NCBI RefSeq assembly: GCF_040954835.1
Contig: NC_090700.1
Span: 19,759,501 to 19,823,500, forward strand
Reading direction: 5' to 3'
Length of the DNA stretch: 64,000 nucleotides
From: Lepisosteus oculatus
Taxonomy: Eukaryota; Chordata; Actinopteri; Semionotiformes; Lepisosteidae
This document shows, piece after piece, positions 39,301 through 54,300 of this stretch. Under the pieces are notes generated by a model. The model was given only the letters and a program-made list of their open reading frames with translations, was not told where the DNA came from and made no database searches. Position numbers and translations under genes: made by a program. How positions within the stretch are numbered: position 1 is the first letter of the stretch; the number at the start of each line of letters is the position of its first letter.

Positions 39301-42300
39301 CAAAGCAAATCAGGTAGACATGAGAAACTACTTCACCCATGGAAAGTCAGACTGAGTAAGTATGAAGTACACCAGATTCAACACCGCTACAGTCACTTGG
39401 GAAGCTCAAGGAGTCTAGACCTAGTTTTGACACCTACTCTTATGAAGTGTGCCTCAAGATCTTCGCAATGACATGATATATTGTTGCTTTAAAGGCTACT
39501 TTAATGCAGAGCATACCAATTCTATTTGCAAAGGAAATAAAATATTCACTATAGCATATTTGTGGATTCACATTTTTAATGACAGTAGCAACTTAGTTTG
39601 CAAACAAACAGGTTGATATTCCCGGTAGCATTTCTACAGAAGGTGATGTTTACAGCAGTAAACAAAAATAAATGCAAAAACACCTCAATGACTAGTAATA
39701 AGTCTCAAACCCCTGTGACATTTACAACAAAAACTAGTGGCTCAACAACCTTTTCCCTATTCTGTATCCTGAATATGAATTACCTTATCTTCAGTTGGAC
39801 ATAGATAGAGGTTTTGGAATGTTCCAGTGATGTTTTTTGTGAATCTGGGCCCAAAAACATCCTTATCTGGTCCAAACTGATGCCGTGACTGACGAACAAT
39901 AGAATCAACAACATAGAGTCCCGGGACCTTGTATTCTGGTTTACACTGCAAGGCAAGAGAATGACCATTAAATACTACAATTTCATGTAGCAAGAACTTG
40001 TTTCAAAGCAGTTCTCACTCATTCAGAAAAAAAGCAGAATAATATCAAACACTGACATACTTTCAGCTGTCCCCTGAACCATTCACTGTTGCTCATACAG
40101 TGGAAACAAAAGGGTGGAAATCAAGAGGCTCTTAAATTCAGCCGCTCTAAGCTAATGTTCTTTTCACAAAGTAATTGATAACGGTCATTTTAAAATTCTT
40201 GAAAGAGCTCCCTTACAGAAAGGTACACTTTAAGGGTTGAGTATGGCAAGAACTCTCACGATATATGCAATGTGGCAACACCACCAGATTTCAAATGTGC
40301 ATTTCTGTTATCTTACCTTTTTGATGAACTTCTCTACAATCTGGACAACATGCTTGTATAACTAAAAAATAATAAAGATTAATGAATAATACTTTCATCA
40401 TCATCATCACATTAGATTTACAGCAATATAAGGCTTTTAATTATGTATCTGGAAGGGGTGGGCCAAGTGTGTTGATACACATTACCATTTGTTGTCTTTC
40501 CAAATAAATCACGATAAATTATGATTTAGTAGGAATTTAAGTTCACAACTTAAAATAAAAGGACAAAGTTGGGTTTCAAAAATTTTAAAAGGTAACATTT
40601 CTAGCATCTCAAAGGATATTCATGTAACATTTAGGTGGTCTTAGAGAGATGATTTTTCTAAAAAGTCAAATCTGCTAGAAAATAATCTTTAAACTAGATT
40701 TTTCAGTTTTTATCTTTTTAACTTGTCAAAGCCCCATGGTGAAATGGTAAACATACTTCTAAGCAAAACATTAGTCTCACCTTAATAGCTTTAATTGCCG
40801 ATTTGGTAATGGAGATCATCTTTGCACGAGATATTGGAGGCTTCATGTCCAACAAGGAGAATAACTGTGAAGGAGAAAGGAAAATGTTTAAAACAAGTTC
40901 TTGAGTTAATAGGTATGGTCAGTATTGAGATGGGAGATGTCAGGCTACTGCTGTCAGCAGTGTTGGTAAACCAGTAGGCAGCGTTCCTTTCTCTCAACTA
41001 GTGATAGAAAGACTTATTTCCGGGATGGATCACAACAACCGGGAGCCTATCCTGGAAGTATGAGGTGCAAGTTATGACTCGAGTTTGGATGCAACGCTAG
41101 CCTTATGCAGGGTGTACAATGCAAGTAAACTGGACAAGACCGAGAAATCCCACAATCAATGTGAGAAGAACAAGAGACCTTGGGCTGGAATCAAAACTGA
41201 AAAATCAGAACCAATGTGCCTTTCATCAAATCTTACTGCTGGCAAGCATGGAGAGTGGTGCCTTAAAGATAAAGAGCAATACAGTCCACATTTTATTCAA
41301 TAGTGAAGCGACTAATGGATCAGGGGCCACACGCCAACACTTTTGGGGTTATGTGTATCTCTTCAGACTTCAAACTCAGTAACACAAAACCACAACCTCA
41401 AATTATACTCATTCAAATTAAATGGTGTCATTAATGTATTTATTAAGTGCAGTTATTAAATACACTCTTGTGGGAAAGCTGATTTCCATTTAATAATTTT
41501 CATGTTCCTAAAAGTATATAGGCAATTATGTGGTCTTCTGAAATATAACAAAGTTCAGTGGATTTTGATGTCCAGTGCCAAAAAACAGCTTTTTCCTATT
41601 CACTCACATGTGCAGAGCTACTTCCAAAGTCATCTACAAAACAGTCAATCCAACACTAAAATTTCTTCTTAGTGACCTGCAAGGGTTTTTGAATAAGCAC
41701 AAATATTTCCACACTGCTATTGCTTTTCAGAATTAGTTTTGGTAACTTTTTTACCACAACAATGCAATCCTTTGGAGTCATGGTTTTTCATTTCTTTTAA
41801 ATGGAAACTAATTTCTATACAGTATCTACAGAAGAGGCAAAATACTTAAAGGTTTTTGTGGAAAACTGACATTAGTCATGACTTAAAGGCTTCCTTCTAC
41901 AGTATATAGTGTAACATTCTCTTCATAAAACTGATAAGGAAGGGTTACTTAAAACATTTCACACAAGGGGGAGTTTAACTTACACACATAAATTGCCTGC
42001 CTGACACCACCTAACCTTACTTCAATTAAAAAATTGATTATACAGCACTATTCACACATTTTTAAACAAAATGCAAGAAACAAAATGTCAAAGTTCAATT
42101 CACACTCATAAATCTGAGATACCGTGCCTTTAAGTCCCATGATATCAAAAGGTCAATGCTCTTTCACTGATATAAACTAATCACAACAACCACCACCAAA
42201 ATACAAGAAGAAAAAACACAATCAGGACAGAAAAGAGAAATCTGCCAATTTATGCTACAGGAAACAGTTCTGTATTAAAAGAAAATGTAGCTTTTCAAGG

Positions 42301-45300
42301 CAGCGATAATGGTGGAGTAATGGTTAGAGCTGTCATCTCACAGCTCCAGGGTCTTGTGCTCAGTTCAAAACTGGTTCTCCTTCTATGCAAAGTTAGCATG
42401 TGCTCTGCATCAGATACCTGTTTAGATTTTTTCCTGTTGTTTATTTCCTCCCACCTCCACAAGAAATTCTGTTAATAGGGGTCTCTAAATTATCCCAGCA
42501 CGTGTATCTGAATCATCTGCACTGCAGAAATGAATGGCTTTCCAATAACAGATGGATATCCATTTATTGTCAAGAGTCTGCATACCCAGATCCTCACCTT
42601 GATGTGAAACAGTAAAGTAGGGCTGGGTGATATGACCTCAAATCAGTATCACAATAATTTCACACATTTACCTCGATAATATTCAATTAACGATTTTTTT
42701 AAACCCTTGAAAAAATATGATTACATGATATGCTGAAAGATCATGTTTTAAATATGCAAAACTATTAAAGCTGCACACACCTCACCTTATCTCAATGTCT
42801 TACAAATAACTTAACATAATAATGTTAAATAACATAATTAATGGGAAAAACATTAAAATAACTTTTAATGAACATTTTAAAATATAGTACGTAATTGCGT
42901 TAGTTATCTCGTTCCATCCGCGTGAATCTTTTGCATATTGAGTGGCATTAGTGGATGCTTGTGTTAAGAGACAGCTGTTTGGGGGAATCACTTCGCTTGT
43001 CAGTCTCTTTTTTGGCCATGCACTCTTCGTATTCCACAACATGCATGTGTTTCAAATGATTAAACAAATTGCTCGTGATACGTTTGGGCGCAGAGTTTAC
43101 ATCTAACTTCTCTTTGTTCAGTATCCTGTTTGCCGAAGCCAAAATATGACCAAATGTTCGACAGTGCATCTTTTTAGAGACTAGCTCGTCTTCATTTGTA
43201 CTTGAGTCAACCCTGCCTGACTAGGGCTCAACATAAGCACGCCAGGCATGTTGCCTCATGCCTGGCATGCTTTTTTGTGTTTTGAATGAAGAACGAAGGC
43301 TGGACAACGCAAGAAGCATGTGACTGGATATGATGACTGGGTGTTGTAGTTTTTTTAAGGGGACCGCTCATGAACGCTCACAGTGGGGAAAGCTTTTACC
43401 GAGCATACTGACATAAGCAAAATTTGGTCGGTTAGAGATTCTTAACGTCGGTAACGGTAAATCGTCGGTATATTGCCCAGCCATACAGTATAGAGACATG
43501 TTCACATGTATGCAACTCGGTTCAAAGTTTGCAAAATCCACTGAGGTTTCTGTGTTAAGTTCTTCTTGAAAGGCATTCACGGTTTAGTTGTGGTCCTTTT
43601 AAGAAAACAGCAACCAATAATATACAACCGCTTTGCATTGACACCTGATGCTGGAAATAAATTTTACATTTCCAATCACATTCATCATATCTGCTCTTAA
43701 ATACCAAGAAATCTTGGACTGTTTTTTAATGAATCATTGCAAATCTATAACCCATGACAAAACAAAGATTAATTCCAATTAAGGGTCATCACTGAGGTCA
43801 AACAATTTTTTAATGTTAAAAAGATTAATACTAAAAGACTGTAAAAAAAAGTAATAAACAGAAACACAACTTAATTATTTGTTGAAAATATAACCAAGTA
43901 ATAAATGTTAGACTTTAATATGCATAGAGCATGCATTTGATTCCAAACAATAAAAGAAGAGAATAGGCAGTTAAGTTTTAGATAATGGAAATTAATCTTT
44001 TCAAGTAGGTAGGCAATTATATGACAATCCCAGTCTTAGTCAGATTCTTTCAACATCTTAAGCCCAGCTTGGTAATGATAAAAATGATTTGAACTTTAAA
44101 CTGAAAAGCCATTTAGCAGTTAACAGTCAGAATCACTTTCAAAGTTACAAGACATCAGCAGGTTAAAGAGGAACTAGAGGTGTTTAGATAACTACTCAGA
44201 CAGGATTCCAGGAAAGCTTCCTTATAGTCAGAGGCTGTTTTTGTGATGTGTTCAAGCATCATTCCTTTAGCGCCGTGCAGGCTGGACAGCTTTCTTTTCA
44301 GGAAATAAACCAAACAATAAGCATCACAGAAGAGTTTTATCAACAAATCCCAGTCTCACAAGGTGAAAAAAAGGCAGTGACATCATCTCATGCCTATTAA
44401 TGCTAGCCTAGAAAAAGATCAAAGGATTAACCAGAATAAATTAAGGGGTTCGAAATGAGTGCAACACGTTCTTCATTCTCGGACCAAAGAGATTACAAGA
44501 GAACTGACAAGCCTTCAAAATACTAAGTCGTCAAAATGTATGCGCTGGTATTGTACTGAAGCAACCTGAGTGACATCCCTAACCACTTTTCCATATGGCT
44601 GCTGTGATCCTACACAGAGGCTGGGTGAAGGTGTAACTGGAACAAGTTGCCAAGGTACAACTTTGGAGGAAAAAAAGTCTGGTTTACATTAAATGGTAAA
44701 GTAAATTGTGGTCTGTCCTGGACTGCTATTTGAGAAAAGTATTGCTTTATATACATCTTAAAAATTGCATCAGCTATACATGAATGCAACCTCTGCATAT
44801 TATTACATTTAAGCAAGAAATGCATTAAGCACAAAAAATGTTCATAGAATCTGTTTACTGTTCTATCAAAATCCTTTCAGTCCCTGAGAACTGTATTTGC
44901 AGGAAAACATTTTAATTAGTGCAACCATGGCAGTAACAACAGTAGAAGAGAGAAAAACACCACTATTCTATTCCAAGAGAATAGTACAATGTGACACACA
45001 AGAAAAGAAGGGCTTCAAGCTGTCTACAATCACCAGCTCAGCCCATGAATTACAGCATGGAAAACAGAACATTGAGTTTAAGAACAATCCACACTTAGAA
45101 GTAACATTAAAATATAAAATACTGTTACAAATGGGAGAGGGGGGGTATGGAAATTGTGAAATTCAAGAATTGGCCGAGCACTTTAATCAGTAAGTGAAAT
45201 ACTTATTCATAACCCCCAACTTGAAAGTGCTTTTTCCAGAATATACCCGAGCAGTTGGTATAAATGGAAGCAGGTGAATTATTTGTTCTCTGGCACAGCT

Positions 45301-48300
45301 TTGGTGAAAGCAATAATAATCCAGGCACACTTGGTTAAACAAATATTTATAACAATGACAAGATGCAAACTACACCGCACACAACAAAACATACAAGTTA
45401 CTCTATGTACAGTATTTACAAACAAGGCGTTTCAGAGGCCTAACTTTCTGGACACCCAGAAAACCCCAGACTGCTGCTAAGCATTAAACTCTAAATGCCT
45501 ACAAAGACGCCACAAAATAAATGGGAGCCTATATCCCTATCCATAAAAATGCACACAATGCAGGAAAGACATTTCAAACTGAGGTATCTTTTACCCAGGA
45601 AACTCAAGTTCCCTTAAAAACACAGAATAGATCCCTCTCTCTGGCAAGGTTCAAATACTTAGATCCTGGTTTGGATGACCATGAAGTAGGGGCTCTCGTC
45701 TGGCGCAAGCTTCAGGTCACCACTCCTCCAGACTCTTGTTTCTCCTCTTCATCTTCCTCCCTGCTTCTTCTTTCTTCCCTCTTGATCTTATATAGGGTGC
45801 GCTTGTACTGCTCCTTGACAATCATTAACCCAAAACTTACCTAGCTATACGAAGATAAACTTTATCAATTTTAATAATATATTACAGTAAATATAATTTA
45901 CCTCATTATAAGCACCCAGCCTCCTATCTTGAGATCTGCAAACCTGGTAAGTTCAATACTAAATCATATATCCTACTATGGTTCTGTTTGGTGCTTTTGA
46001 AAAATACATTTTAGCTGAACTGTTCAGAAGTACATATTTAATATGATCAGTTTCTTTCAAAAATAGAAAAACTACAGATTTTTATGGAGGGATTATTACA
46101 ATCCCTAGAACACAACATAATACAATAAAATGCATATAAGCAAGTATGTGCGTCTGGAAGCTACAAGGATGTGGTATAACCTATACAGGCGTCATTTATG
46201 TCTGTAACTGTACATATAGACGGGTATGTATATAATGTTTTGCTTCATCTCCTAATTGAGAATAGGGTACAGCTCAGCTTTTCTCCAGTTAGAAGAACTT
46301 CTCTGCAACTGACAAGTGCATGTACATCCTATTTTATATTTCAGAAATCAGTCACTTTGAGCTGCTTCATTACAATTTTTTCTTTTAATTGACAGACAGA
46401 CCATGTGTGCACATCTTTAAAAAAATAGCACTTATGACCACAATTGCAATAGCTCATTTGCAAAGAGAAAGTATACATCTGGAACATGTTGTTGGAATGT
46501 TTCATCATCAGAAACAATTAAATTACATGAAAACTCACAGATTATATACAGCAGACATAACTGATTGCAGCTGAGCTCAATCAGATCAATGATCTTTTTT
46601 CCATTAATGAAAGATTGTATATTTTCCCTGAAGGCTGAACATTTTGCTCTACATGATCTGTAAATTGCTTTAAAAAAATAAACGTACATTTAGTCCACAC
46701 ATTGATGATTAAAAAGTAACAATATTTCAGCTCTCCAGGTCAGAGGTGTATATAAAAGCCTGGTCTATTCTTTCACAGCTAACAGCTATAAAAATTAGTT
46801 TGTAGCTCTAGTGCAAAAATTTAACATAGCTTTAGCTCAAACTGAGTGATAAAGAGGAACCATCTTAGCTTAAATCATGCTTGACCAGGCAATTGCCCAT
46901 AATTTCTACACATTCCTTACTTTCTGTTTTAAATCCACTCTTCCGACCAGCAGAACAGGGGTTAACCTAATAAAGATGTTTGCAGCTCAGACAGCAGTTT
47001 ATGTACATGGGACATAAGCTGGACTGGTATCACTTACTTTGATTTTGATCACATTCTGAAGAGAGATTTGAATCCATGTAATACCCATACAAGGCTCAAT
47101 GGACACTTTCCATTTAAACTTTTACTTTATTATTGTTTCCAGATGTATTCCTTTAAAACAAATACAACTATTTATATGCATCATCGTGATCTAATGTTTT
47201 TGTATCTTGACAACTTGAATTAAATGACATCTCTGAACAGATCTGTCCAGGGCAATTGCGTTATGACCTGGTAGGTGTGATGGCATACACAGCACTACAT
47301 TGGTCTGATCATCTAAGCCAGTGGTTCTCAAACTGTGGGACGCATACCAGCAGTGGTACGTGGAGCGCCGCCAGCTGGTACGTCATATGACCCTGGAACT
47401 TTGTTGTGTGCACTGAAAAATCGGGACGGGTTTTCAGATTTTCTATTTTAATACGCGTTGAATACGCAGCCTACGTACTGCGATACAGCGCGCGCCAATA
47501 CTTGAGTGGACACAGAGCTACAATGTAATTCTGTACCACTCTATAGGAATGCATGCTATGAAGTAAGTGACCAAGGAAAGCATAGAAATGCGTGCTACCA
47601 ACTCTGATAATATTGTGAGCACAGGAAAGCATGATAGATAACAGAAAAATATTTAAGAACTGTTCTAGGTTAATTTGAGAAAAATACACAGAGCGTCCCT
47701 GTGTTTTGCTCCCATGCGCATGAAATAAAAACTTCTTTTAACTTCTGAGACAGACTCCTGAAACGGAAACGGGGAAAAATGCAAGCTTGCGGATTGCTAA
47801 AGAAGGTAAGCCCCACACTATTTTTGAAGAACCTTATTCACCATTGGCAAAGGAGCTGACACGTATTATGTGTGGAGAAAAAGGTGCTAAACAGTTCAAC
47901 TTGCTGCCCCCTCTGAAAGACACAGTCACTTATAGAATTATTAAAATGGCAGATTATATCAAAAGTACGCTGATAGAGCATGTTAAGATGAGCAGATGCT
48001 TTTCACTGCAATTAGATGAGTCTGTAGTCGATTTGGCCAGTTTGCTCGTTTACGTTAGATACGAATTTGAGGGTAGGCCAAATAAGGACTTTCTGTTCTG
48101 TAAACCGCTACCAACAGGACCTACAGGAGAGCACATACTTCAGCTTCTGAATGAATTTATCGAACAGAATGACATTGACTGGATAAAATGCACCAGAGTT
48201 TGTACAGATAGTGCTAGAGCAATGACAAGCCGAAACAATACAACATCCGCCGCAAGACTTTTGCCGTCAAGAAAATGCCTGATGATTTAAAATCTGTTAG

Positions 48301-51300
48301 ACTCTGTTGTGAATTGAATCAAGGCTCGAAAAACAACTTCACATCTGCTTTGCTCGACTAAACAGGCAAACCCCTCTCACCGAAACGGTGCTTTTTTATT
48401 GTTTATTTTTATTTGTTGTTGTTCCTGTTTTTTTTCTGTAAAGCGCTTTGAGAAGCCACCTTTAAAGGCACTTTATCAAATAAAGTTTATTAAAATATGT
48501 ATTATGTGAGTTTTTGCGCACACGCGCACTCATGATGGTCATTGAGAATTTCTGGGGTTCCTATGAGAAGATGACTTGTAGGTGGTACTTGGATGCTTTG
48601 GTTTGATCAAGGGTGGTACTTGGTCCAAAAAGTTTAAGCAATTGTTCAAGGAATATTGCAGGGGTTGCTGAATACTAAATGCACCGATATAAATTAATCC
48701 CACAAATATACACAATTACTGATCACATTTATGCTAGGTTGTCACAACTATTCATGAGATGAATGACAGGCCTAAACATCACTGTCTCTTTTGTGCCTTT
48801 AAATAATGGAATAGCATATAACTTGACAAGGCAGTTCTGAAAATACAATGGAATCCTGTTTGCACCCTATTTTGAATTTCTATACCAGTTTTTGCAACGT
48901 AATTATGGCCTGACAATGTCTAACGCCAATGACATGCAGCACTTCAGCATTCATTTTAAGTTTGTGGTACTATAATAGCTTTAGGTACACATTTACTTCC
49001 TTCTTGGTGATACTATTTCTTACTAAAGAAAGCTATAACATTTTTAAGTTCATCAACACAAACATACGTTTCCCAGTTATCCCTCTTGTGGCCTTAAGAT
49101 CACCAGTTTCTACCTGATGATCAAAAACAAACAGTGCAGCCATTTGTTCAACAACACTATCACTGAATAAGAAAATGAACATTTAAATAGCAACTGACCA
49201 ATTAAACTAAAGTATTAAAAGAGGTCCAGCTATTAACATTAATACATTTTTTTAGCTAAGAATGACCAAATTTGGAACAGCCTCATGGCGGCTGCATGAG
49301 GAATCCTGTTTCCTGGCGGCTAGTGACGCAAGCCAGGCGAGAGCACACGATCCCAGAGCTCAGCCTGAGTAACTGATTCAGAGTGCGTCCTGAAAAAGGA
49401 CAGAAATGAAGTTAAACTACTGATAGTTTTTTAAAGGGAACAGAAGGTGAGTCATGAGATTTGAGTGCTATTTCAAGTATTTCTGAAATACTGTCGCGAT
49501 GTTTGCGGTTGTAAGTGCTGTGCTGGGGTCACTGAGAAAGAGGCTATGGCAACTGCACTGTTTTGTGCAATTTATACATACAGTACTAGTGAATATACTA
49601 TTGTAAATCTGGAGTGCCAATTCAGAAAAATATGAAAATAGAGCACATTTAATCTTACATAGTGATAACGTACTATTAACTGTAATTACATATTAATTGT
49701 AATACTTTTCCTGACAAAACCACAGCCATTTTAGACAACAACTAGTTAACATGGTTGGTTAATCAGTTTACTGAATTTAGTTGTTTATTTTAGAAATGAG
49801 ATGCTGTAATCTTGATGTAAAAAATGTTACAAAGACTAGATCAGTGGCGATTGTCAATTGTAAACAAAGATTATTTTCCATTATTATTTAAAAGCAAAGA
49901 CGTTCCACGCCAGTTGCATGCATTTGTTGTTTTCCATTATTTACATTGTTTCGAAAATGAAATTGCTACCCTTTCCATTATGTACATTGTGGTCACAGAC
50001 TATAAACCCAAAGGGTATCTTTAACAACATTGGAGATGCATTTCCATTCAATAAAAAATCATGAGAAATCCTACAAATTCAAGCAGCCTGGAAAATCCAA
50101 GTAGATCAAGACAGATTCAGACAACTCAGTCACTGTTAAAGGGGACCTGCAATGTTATTTTTATATTTTGTTGTTACAAATAAGCACTGATGTGTGCATT
50201 TCAAGCCACAATGAAAGCAAAATGTACACAGTAACACGTAAAACCTCCAGTGTACATCTTAAAATAGACTTTTTTTGGTATGTGCAGGACTATATTCTGC
50301 AATTTAGAACGAGGCAACAAAACTTCAGGTGACATGAAAAGGCACTATTATATTGTAAACACGCTTGTGAATACATCTATTTTAATCCAACAGAAATCTT
50401 GCTCTTGATTTCAAGAGTTTTGCCAACAAATATTACTTATTAACTCTGCATGCACATTTTGTTGGAACATTTCTGCGGTGCAATGTCTGCTGCACAATCT
50501 ACTTGTTCACATTACATTAGTCAGTCATTACAGTGACTAGTGAGCACATCACAATTTGGGCAAACTCTTGCTCTCGCTAATCAATGGAGACCATATAGTC
50601 CTTTCATGAAGCTCACCATTTTGTGCTTAATTCAGAATTTGTAAAATGTTCTGATACTGTCAATTTATTTAATCAAGTTTTAATAACTGTTCTGAGAAAT
50701 TGGGACTACAGTTCACTCCAGATCCAGGCTGTGATTTCCATCTTAGATTGCTCTGGACTCGGAAGTAGCCATATTCTACTTTCACCTCCCTTATTGATGC
50801 TGAGGATTAAAATAATGGTGCAACCAAAGCCCAAACCCAGAGGATTGTGTGCAAGAAACTAGGTTCTCTGATCTTCCATACTACTCTAACTGAAGCTGAG
50901 CACAACTCACTTTGTACTAATAATACTTATTTTTCACAATTATACCATTTTGGAATTCAGCTGTGCTCTCTGTAATGCCTTGGGGTAGTTAACACCAGCA
51001 CTCCCAGGATTACTGCATTCTAAAACACAAAGTCCGACCAAGGAGCTGCACAACACACTGTGACAATTTCCACATGTCCTGCCCATACAGCTACAGCAGT
51101 ATCATTCTGGTTTGCAGACTTCCTTAGTTAGAGAAACTTCTGACGGGTTCAGTTGGGTATTTGTCCCTATCACAATAGGGTTTTTCATTTGCTTTTACCA
51201 CTGAAATTAACTGAACTATATGATTAGACCAGAAGACCTCTACTGGTCACCGTGCCAGTCAGTCCTGCACAAACAAGAATGATAAATGTCCCAGTGGTGC

Positions 51301-54300
51301 TCTTACCTCTGCAATAGCAGAACACTGGAATCCTCAATTAGACATTTCCTATATAGGTACCACCATCTTAAAAATTATTATTCACATTTTTACAAGCATG
51401 ATGACTTCAATCAAGGTTTGCTAAATGTCTAATTGATTCATTTTGTCTGCAGAAAATATTACGCATCTTGTAGTAAAGACATTGTCAGTAAAACACAGCG
51501 AAGCGACTTAATAAATCAGTAAACATAGCTACTGTTCTCTTATAAAAAACAGTGGGTGTTTGGGAAAATCTGCTTTACTACACTCTGTACAGTAGATGCT
51601 GCTGGGGTACAGGTTTCACTGGGGAGTCTATGCAAGGCGTTGTGGGCTATACAACAAGATGCCCATAACAGATATTGCCTATCAGAAAAACCCTGCCACG
51701 GGCCTCAGCTGACCCATTCTGGGCAGTTGTGTTTCCCAGAGGGACCCAGCACACAAGCTGTGTATAAGCTAATGAGCCAGGGAAGCTGAAACATGGATGA
51801 TCTCTGTAACCAACAAATAAGAACATAACCTCAAACAGGGCACTTGCTAAAAACACTTGCAGTACAAACTGTACAACTGGCTCTATCTTATTTCAACACT
51901 ATTTTTGAGTACATGCAAATTTCCATAACATCTATTCCCATAATAGCTGAAAAACAAGCAAACAAAGTGCTCACCTGTTACTAGGCTGAAATGAGCAATT
52001 GAATATACCGACTTCCGATTAAAAGGCCAGTGATTTTACTACAGTACAATCATAAAAGAACAAGCCAAAGTAGATTTCATTGAGCACAGTTAACTGCATC
52101 ATTTAAAGAAGAAGCAGACTGTAGGCAGACAAAGCCAGTTAGCCTGTACTCATGTTTTGGACTCTAAAGTAGTGGCACAAACTCATGTTCTACTACCTAT
52201 CCACACGGGACTTGCACAGAAACACAGCTGTAACCTCTTTGTGGTGAGGTTTTTTTAAAGATAGTGCAAAAAGCTTTTCTTTGGAAAAGAAAAAATATGT
52301 AATGCTTTTAATGCATACACCAATACCAACCTATTTCAAAGATTCTTTCAACAATTGTCATGACACAATACCAAACACCATGTCAGGCAATTTAAAGCAT
52401 GTCATCAAAACACTGAGCCTTTAATTGGAGATTAGGTTTATTACTGTCAAGAAACAAAACAAGAAAGGGGGTCTGTAAGGAAATACAGACAGAAGACCAG
52501 TTCTTCATATTCATCCAGAAGCTGCTATTGTACTTTTACTAGTTAGAATTTAATTACTGTAAAAAAAGTCAATTCCTAAAATCAATAAATAAAACAATTA
52601 AAACTGTTTTAAGCCGCTCTTCGAAATCTTATTCTATAATGTCTTTACCCCACATTCCATTGAGTATTACTTAATAGTTCACTGTTTCTATGAATCTCAT
52701 TTCTTTCCTAATTTTTCTTGGGTACAATTCAATTAAAGTAAAAAGGGGCTAAGATAGCAGAAACCTTTGGGTATGACTAGACATGGACAAACTCTTTATA
52801 TTAGGGTACAGATTACCGATGCACAATAAAAACACAACCATCTGCAAGTTTTTCATTAATCGTTTATTGCAGATATATCTAACACTGTCCAGGCCTCCTA
52901 TTTAAATAGGAAGCAGACAGATCTGTTGAGTTGTTCCTTTGGACAAACAAAATGAGAGCTCAAGTTACATTTCTTTCATAAAACCCTGGGTGCTCAATAT
53001 TAGGCATTTTAAAAGAACTGAAACTGACAAAAATTGAAAAGGTCTTGAAATAGTCAGTGTTCTTTCTCCTGACCTCAACAATTCACCAATAACATCAACA
53101 GGAGAATTGTGGTTTCCCAACCTCCGCCATCTTTCTGGAGAGGCAGAAAATCCCACACTAATGTAGCCAGTCTACCAGTGTAGCTGGTCTAACGTCAGAC
53201 CTGCCAGAATTGTGTTAATGCTCATGGAGCTCTTACTGAATTCTAACATTGCAAGGTTTTCATTCTGATGGTGTCACATTTCACACTGATTTATTCTTTG
53301 ATCCAAACCTCTGTTTGGATTTTCTCAAGTGTTCTTTCTGAATTATTTTTGTTTGATTCCAGTTGAAAATACCTGATTAAATCCATTAAATCTGAGAGTT
53401 TGTGCATGAGTACAGTGTGTTTACAAGTAGCATTTTGTTTATTCTGCTACAATGCAATACACACATACCAGGAATCTAGGAAGTGTTACTTCAGATAAAG
53501 GTGAATCTACCACTCTTTCCAGTTTTTATCACTAGGAAAATGAGAATTTGAATAAAACGCAGAACCATACATTTGGTGCCAAGTTAAGGGTTTTGTTTGC
53601 AAATCTTATTCTGAACTGCTAAACTTGTGTAGGCTCATTGGTTAAAGTGCAATTCAATAAATTGTACTTTTGTTTATTTTTATAATGCTGTTTTCAATTT
53701 TTTGCATAATACAATAATGTAAATGGGCTAGGAAATGGTGCCCAAGTGGTAAACAACTCACACTGCAGAAAACTTGAAAACGTGTATCTGGAAACGGCAG
53801 CGTTCCCAAAGGTGGAGCAACGATTTAAAACAATACCTTTAAAAAGTTAAAGCATTTGCGCTAATAAACAGCTAAAAGAATTCACGCCATATTGTGAGTG
53901 TGTTCTCGCTTCTTTAAAACCAGAGTCAAATCAAACAGAGAAAACGGCAAAATTCTTATACAACACTTTAATCTAAAAAAAAAACAAAACAGCATCGCGC
54001 CAGAGCAAAAAAAAAAAAGATGGACAAACACTGAACTTGTCAGGATCCGACACTACATTTATAGCCGCGGTGTCTATGCAATGTACAGGGGGAGGTTTCA
54101 ATGAACAGGTGGCCAGGTGTGTTTTAAAAGACTTCTCCCTGTGCGGTTTATTTCATCAACTCAACTCGGAAACGAGTTTAAACGCGGGCGAAATCCAGAG
54201 ACTACACAATTTAAGCCCCAAACGTAGGCGTTTTGTGAGCAAGACGGCGAAAACTATAAAGGAAAATCCCAGGAAAGGAGCGATTCCCAGAGCTGTCAGC

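Larger units (their letters stand above)
47319..48646 (+). mobile_element. hAT (Charlie/ZBED-like) transposon, degraded
   Basis: The 5' end is the classic hAT inverted repeat CAGTGGTTCTCAAACTG, then subterminal GGTACG repeats. The 3' end has GGTGGTACTTGG repeats and a decayed AGTTTAAG end. The inside holds a transposase fragment. No target duplication is evident. It lies in SCAF4 intron 1. Confidence 0.75.

Noticed and set aside
42300-42380. Possible tRNA gene
   Set aside because: Box A and B are degenerate, no cloverleaf pairing is evident, and the rest of the repeat family follows directly.
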